A stretch of DNA of 64,000 nucleotides from Oscillospiraceae bacterium (GTDB taxonomy: Bacteria; Bacillota; Clostridia; Oscillospirales; Oscillospiraceae). The position numbers and the translations under genes are program-made. Below, piece by piece: positions 60,044-64,000 of this stretch. Each line of letters starts with the position of its first letter. The stretch's first letter is position 1. The notes under the pieces are model-generated. The model was given only the letters and a program-made list of their open reading frames with translations. It searched no databases and had not been told where the DNA came from. The stretch is taken from assembly GCA_017482385.1 (NCBI GenBank), contig JAFUNI010000016.1, positions 351,100 through 415,099 on the forward strand, written 5' to 3'.

Positions 60044-61552
60044 ATGAATACTTACGAACGATTTCAGAAAATGAAAATAGATTTTGCCTGCTTTGGCATT
60101 CAGCAGTTGGCGCATTATGAGAACTATTATTGCACCCCCAATGATGCGGTGATCATTGGCTCTGCCGGTGTGGACGGCATTCACTACTGCACCATACCCG
60201 AATTTGGTGAGATGATCTTCGCTGTCAGCCCCATGAACTTTGGCGACTGTGTGCACCCCATCGCCAGGAATTTTGAAGACCTGCTGCGGCTGTTGCTGTC
60301 CTGTGTGGATATGGCAGCTTTGGAGCAGTGCTATGCATGGGACGAAGAAGAATACAAGGCGTGGCTCATCGACTGTCCTGCCACGAAAGAACAGGCCCAG
60401 GCTCTGGCAGCCATTCAGGCAGAATTCGGTTTGGAGCCTATGGAAGATGCTTTTGCCTATGTGAAGCATCTGCAGCGGGAATTCGATCTTTCCAAGATTC
60501 CCTATACTGAGGATTACTATGACATCGACATGAATCCGGCTGCCCCGAAACCTGCTCCGGAGTGGAAAGTAACCTTCCGAGGGGACTTTCACTCTGTAGA
60601 TCAGCAAGGCACACCCGGCATTCCGGTTCAGACGAACAAGGAATTCCGTTGGGCCGGTATTGACTGGGTCATTCCGGAGGTATATGCCTGCGAAGAAGGC
60701 ATTGTAGTACTTACTTTGGGTAAGATCGATCCGGCCGAGGTTCGCAAGTACATGACCGGAGAGACTAAGACCCAGGAAGAAATCGAGCGCATGGATGCGG
60801 AGTGTCCCTTGAACATCCATCTTAGATGTGCTGCAAAGGTTAACGGTTCTGACGGCGTGTACTGCGGCGGCAGCGGTATGGCATGGATGCCGCCAATGCC
60901 CGGTGAAGGCAGTGGATACGATGATGCAAGATGGGTGCTGGAACACTACGGCTTTGATACCAATTACGCGTGGATCATCAACCGGGATAATTACCGTTGG
61001 CCGAGTGGCACCAGACCCGAACTGAATTCTCTTGACGTGACTATCACCCAGCGGCCGGTATCTCTCTCCGGAGCCCATTTCAAGACCCCTGTGGATGGAA
61101 ATACAGTGAAGGTACAGCACCCGCTGAGTGGTAAGATCTATACACTGACCATTGAAGATCTCAAGCATGAGGAAGCGGATATGCGGAACATGCAGAGTAT
61201 GGGTCTGGAGTTTCCTACGAAGTACACCCAGATGGAGTATAGGATCGAGCCGGAGTTGGCAGCTCGCCAATACCGCATCATGGACTGCAAGCAGAGCGAT
61301 GAACCGAGACCTATGAAAATCACTCGCGCAGAAGGACCCGCAGAGGTGCAGATTAACGGAGAAACCGCTGCCATCGGTATCATTGGTGGTGCCGACGGTC
61401 CCACTGCGGTCTTTGTGGGCCGCCCTGCCGGCAAGACCAGTCAGCTTCGTATGGCATCCTCGTCTATGTGTTTTGAACATGTGGACGAAGTGGAGTGGCG
61501 TATTGTCTTTTTGGAGAAACTCCACGACGATATTACTGTTCAGGTCATCTGA
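60044..61552 (+). CDS. Large protein of unknown function with a decarboxylase-like peptide
   Basis: The 502-residue soluble protein begins MNTYERFQKMKIDFACFGIQ and has several acidic domains. At about 443-459 it carries IGIIGGADGPTAVFVG, the peptide known from the beta subunit of sodium-pumping decarboxylases (OadB/GcdB), but none of that family's membrane helices. An automatic call as a decarboxylase would be wrong. ATG 60044 follows AGGAG; earlier in-frame codons overlap the previous gene. Function unknown. Confidence 0.7.
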   Translation: MNTYERFQKMKIDFACFGIQQLAHYENYYCTPNDAVIIGSAGVDGIHYCTIPEFGEMIFAVSPMNFGDCVHPIARNFEDLLRLLLSCVDMAALEQCYAWDEEEYKAWLIDCPATKEQAQALAAIQAEFGLEPMEDAFAYVKHLQREFDLSKIPYTEDYYDIDMNPAAPKPAPEWKVTFRGDFHSVDQQGTPGIPVQTNKEFRWAGIDWVIPEVYACEEGIVVLTLGKIDPAEVRKYMTGETKTQEEIERMDAECPLNIHLRCAAKVNGSDGVYCGGSGMAWMPPMPGEGSGYDDARWVLEHYGFDTNYAWIINRDNYRWPSGTRPELNSLDVTITQRPVSLSGAHFKTPVDGNTVKVQHPLSGKIYTLTIEDLKHEEADMRNMQSMGLEFPTKYTQMEYRIEPELAARQYRIMDCKQSDEPRPMKITRAEGPAEVQINGETAAIGIIGGADGPTAVFVGRPAGKTSQLRMASSSMCFEHVDEVEWRIVFLEKLHDDITVQVI

Positions 61553-61592
61553 AATTAACCCTATTGCTTGATAAACATGGAGAGGTAGCAAC

Positions 61593-62102
61593 ATGGCTAG
61601 AAAATCTATAAAGGAAAACAAGAATATTTATCAGCGCACGCGGGAGGCGTTGGATCTGACCCGTGAGGAGGCATCCGACCTGTTAGTTACCATGTCTCCG
61701 GAACGAATTGAGAAGATCGAAAGCGAACGCTCTATGCCTCATCCCGACGAAGTGCTGCTAATGTCCGACCAGTATAAGCAGCCATCTCTGTGCAACTACT
61801 ATTGTGCGAACCAGTGTCCCATTGGTCAGCAATATGTACCAGAGATAAAAGTTAAAGATCTGTCTCAGATCGTCCTTGAAACAATCGCTTCTCTAAATGC
61901 TATGCAGACAAAAAAGAACCGGCTCATTGAGATCACAGTGGATGGTCAGATCACCGGTGATGAGCTTGCAGATTTCGTGTACATACAGGAAGAATTGGAG
62001 AAAATCTCTGTCGCTGTAGAGACCCTTCAGCTTTGGTGCGAGCGGATGCTGGATACAGGAGCCATAGATAGAGCCCAGTACGAAGCGTTCAAGAGCAGTT
62101 AA
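61593..62102 (+). CDS. HTH-domain protein with Cys-rich segment
   Basis: The 169-residue protein has an N-terminal HTH (IYQRTREALDLTREEASDLL, then SPERIEKIESER), a Cys-rich part (LCNYYCANQCPIG at about 66-78) and a C-terminal helical region. The cysteines could bind metal or a cluster and make it a sensor. GGAGAGG precedes the ATG. Confidence 0.7.
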   Translation: MARKSIKENKNIYQRTREALDLTREEASDLLVTMSPERIEKIESERSMPHPDEVLLMSDQYKQPSLCNYYCANQCPIGQQYVPEIKVKDLSQIVLETIASLNAMQTKKNRLIEITVDGQITGDELADFVYIQEELEKISVAVETLQLWCERMLDTGAIDRAQYEAFKSS

Positions 62103-62234
62103 TTTTCTCTAATAGGAGAAAACAACCCCTCTATTTTGCGGATCTTATCCTTTATTCCGGGCACTGCTTCTCATACAATATGGATATAGCAGGAGCGACA
62201 AAGTTCCGAGTATCCAGAAAGGAAGTGATGCTTT

Positions 62235-62387
62235 GTGAGTGTGAGAGAACGGATCCTTACCATCCGGCTGATGGAAAAGGTGAACGCAAACCCAGCATAT
62301 GCAGAAGCGTTCGGCATTGTCGTTTTGAACGGCCCCGCTGAACCAAAACGGCAGACCGCTTCGAATTCTGCTAATCATAAGTCATAA
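62235..62387 (+). CDS. Small 50-residue protein
   Basis: GTG at 62235 with GGAAGTGAT upstream opens MSVRERILTIRLMEKVNANP and AYAEAFGIVVLNGPAEP. Its form (a short amphipathic helix ending in a 'NPxYAxAxGI' segment) recalls small ORFs repeatedly seen in gut Clostridia. Function unknown. Confidence 0.55.
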   Translation: MSVRERILTIRLMEKVNANPAYAEAFGIVVLNGPAEPKRQTASNSANHKS

Positions 62388-62418
62388 GTAAACCCCGAAA
62401 AAAGAAAGGAGAACCCCT

Positions 62419-63915
62419 ATGGAATGGTTAATTGGTATTGGCATCGCAGCTGCCGCAGTCGTCTTGTTGCTTATCGCCGGATATGTGAAATCCCCTCCGG
62501 ATACAGCATACATTATCTCTGGCTTCCGTAAGCCGCGTATTCTGATCGGTAAGGCCGGCATCCGAATTCCTTTTTTGGAGCGCCTGGATAAGCTGAGTCT
62601 GAAGATGTTCTCTGTAGACGTAAAGACCACTGATTATGTTCCCAATGCAGAGTACATCAACGTCAAGGTTGACGCAACCGTGAAGATCCGAATCGGTCAG
62701 AGTGAAGAGATGATGAAGCTGGCCTCCAAGTTCTTCTTGAACGAAGGCGAGGAAATGATCATCCGCCGCGTGCAGGATACCCTGGAAGGCAATATGCGTG
62801 AAATCGTCGGCCAGATGAAACTGGAAGAAATGGTCATCGACCGTAAGGCCTTTGGTGAGCGCGTTCAGGAGAATGCGGTTCCCGACCTGATGAAGATGGG
62901 TCTGGAGATGATCTCCTTCAATGTTCAGTCCTTCTCCGACCAGAACAATGTCATTGAGGATCTGGGTATTGATAATATTTCCCAGATCAAGAAGGGCGCC
63001 GCTATTGCAAAGGCTCAGGCGGACCGTGACATCGCCATCTCCCAGGCACAGGCTGCCAATGAGGCCAACGACGCTAAGGTCCAGGCTGACATGGAGATTG
63101 CCGAGAAGCAGACCTCCTTGGCCATCCGCCAGGCGGAGCTGAAGCAGCAATCTGACGTAAAGAAGGCAGAAGCCGACGCTGCATACTCTATTCAGGAGCA
63201 GGAGCAGAGAAAGACCATCGAAGTTACCTCTGCAAACGCCAACATCGCCAAGGCTGAGCGTGAAGCCGAACTGAAGGCTCGTGAAGTCGAGGTCAAGAAG
63301 CAGACCCTGGACGCAGAGATCCGTGCAAAGGCCGATGCTGAGCGTTACCGTCAGGAGCAGGAGGCCCAGGCTGAACTGTTCAAGCGCCAGAAGGATGCCG
63401 AGGCTAAGCGCTTCGAACAAGAACAGCAGGCCGCTGCTGAAATGAAGATGGCAGAAGCCCAGCGCTTCGCTCGTGAGCAGGAAGCTGAGGGTATCGCTGC
63501 TGTCGGCAAGGCTGAAGCAGAAGCTATCCGTGCGAAAGCTCTGGCAGAAGCCGAAGGTATTGACAAGAAGGCAGAAGCTATGAAGAAGTACGGCGAAGCC
63601 GCAGTGGTAGAAATGATCATGGCTGCTCTGCCTGAGATCGCACGCAACGTCGCCGAGCCTCTGAGCAAGGTCGACAAGATTACCATGTACGGCGAAGGCA
63701 ACTCTGCCAAGCTGGTAAGCGACATTGTCAACTCTACCGCCCAGATCACCGAAGGCATCTCTGCCGGTATGGGCATTGACCTGAAGAGCCTGCTGATGGG
63801 CGCGCTCGGTGGCAAGCTGGCAGCTGATAACCAGCCTCCTGTAGTGGTCGTACCTCAGGTACAGAGTGCTACAGAAACGCCAGTAATTCAAAACGATGAT
63901 GCTGTGACCGAATAA
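62419..63915 (+). CDS. Flotillin (SPFH-domain membrane scaffold)
   Basis: The 498-residue protein has an N-terminal membrane hairpin (about 3-22), an SPFH domain (about 25-190, with DTAYIISGFRKPRILIGKAG) and a long Ala/Glu/Gln-rich coiled coil (about 200-400) rich in 'EA' repeats, as in YuaG/FloT. Flotillins organise membrane domains. Codons are strongly biased to the set used by tig and rplS, unlike the regulatory genes nearby. AAAGGAG precedes the ATG. Confidence 0.9.
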   Translation: MEWLIGIGIAAAAVVLLLIAGYVKSPPDTAYIISGFRKPRILIGKAGIRIPFLERLDKLSLKMFSVDVKTTDYVPNAEYINVKVDATVKIRIGQSEEMMKLASKFFLNEGEEMIIRRVQDTLEGNMREIVGQMKLEEMVIDRKAFGERVQENAVPDLMKMGLEMISFNVQSFSDQNNVIEDLGIDNISQIKKGAAIAKAQADRDIAISQAQAANEANDAKVQADMEIAEKQTSLAIRQAELKQQSDVKKAEADAAYSIQEQEQRKTIEVTSANANIAKAEREAELKAREVEVKKQTLDAEIRAKADAERYRQEQEAQAELFKRQKDAEAKRFEQEQQAAAEMKMAEAQRFAREQEAEGIAAVGKAEAEAIRAKALAEAEGIDKKAEAMKKYGEAAVVEMIMAALPEIARNVAEPLSKVDKITMYGEGNSAKLVSDIVNSTAQITEGISAGMGIDLKSLLMGALGGKLAADNQPPVVVVPQVQSATETPVIQNDDAVTE

Positions 63916-63924
63916 ATTTTCGCA

Positions 63925-63954
63925 GTGAGGCCTTGCAGCAATGTAAGGCCTCAC
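63925..63954 (+). terminator. Hairpin after the flotillin gene
   Basis: A 10-bp stem GTGAGGCCTT/AAGGCCTCAC with a 10-base loop. No strong T tract follows, so it may be an mRNA stabiliser or attenuator before the next gene. Confidence 0.5.
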
Positions 63955-63980
63955 CTTGCCTTTGAGGAGAGAAAATAAGT

Positions 63981-64000
63981 ATGGGATTTGGTTTTAACGA
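63981..64000 (+). CDS. Start of a gene cut by the window end
   Basis: ATG at 63981 with GAGGAGAG upstream begins MGFGFN; only six codons are visible, so no product can be named. Confidence 0.6.

Noticed and set aside
60044-61552. Sodium-pumping decarboxylase beta subunit
   Set aside because: Only the 16-residue motif is shared; no membrane helices and no biotin or sodium module nearby.
59978-61621. Long open frame opposite the 502-residue protein
   Set aside because: No ribosome site and no domain; the plus-strand frame has a good start and a known peptide motif.
62428-63954. Long open frame opposite the flotillin gene
   Set aside because: A mirror of the biased codons of the coiled coil; Leu/Ser/Gly-rich with no recognisable motif.
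39300-64000. CRISPR array or restriction system on the element
   Set aside because: No regular direct repeats with spacers, and no cas, methylase or restriction gene was seen in the window.

Overview
The window comes from a spore-forming Clostridia genome, most likely of the gut Oscillospirales type. The evidence is a complete spoIIIAA-AH operon, a cotJC spore-coat gene, an M50 protease of the SpoIVFB type, a TIGR03960/TIGR03936 gene pair, strong Shine-Dalgarno sites throughout, and the order asp23-like, nusB, TsaD-like, xseA, xseB, ispA. The species cannot be named from the sequence alone.

Positions 1 to about 39,300 are ordinary chromosome. In order: the start of a peptidase gene and a proline/sodium symporter (minus strand); tRNA-Pro(CGG) with a broken copy of its 3' end; a membrane-protease and radical-SAM operon; tRNA-Pro(GGG); rplS, lepB, rbgA, rnhB, yraN, a dipeptidase, a threonine-synthase-like gene and a phosphoesterase; a proteostasis block (tig, clpP, clpX, lon, engB); small minus-strand genes for a TSCPD protein and a YbaK-type deacylase; tepA, an uppP-like gene, ftsK/spoIIIE and an ECF S component; a minus-strand operon of three tandem CapA-like phosphoesterases plus a class A beta-lactamase-fold protein; spoIIIAA-AH; then the nusB-xse-ispA block and a glycosidase-like gene.

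At about position 39,300 cotJC is cut. Its N-terminal coding part is missing and a large serine recombinase ends about 10 bases from the break. From there to the end of the window lies an integrated element whose other end is not in the window. It carries: a small ORF beside the recombinase; a strong promoter with paired operator-like repeats, followed by a highly structured leader with two terminators; a DNA-processing module (YqaJ-type exonuclease, RecD2-like helicase, proline-rich ExoX-C-like protein, CHC2 primase-like protein, PcfK/AcrIIA9-like protein, DUF7666-like protein, PcfJ, NAD-dependent ligase, SprT-like protease); a regulatory module (four HTH proteins, two IreB-like proteins, a sigma-region-4/alpha-CTD fusion, a SLOG protein, a lipoprotein); and a tail of membrane and unknown proteins ending in a flotillin. 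PcfJ and PcfK point to a conjugative element, but no relaxase, type IV secretion gene, capsid or terminase gene lies in the window, so phage versus ICE stays open.

The main leads are the cotJC interruption, which could be a sporulation-linked excisable element, and the structured RNA leader ahead of the DNA-processing operon.
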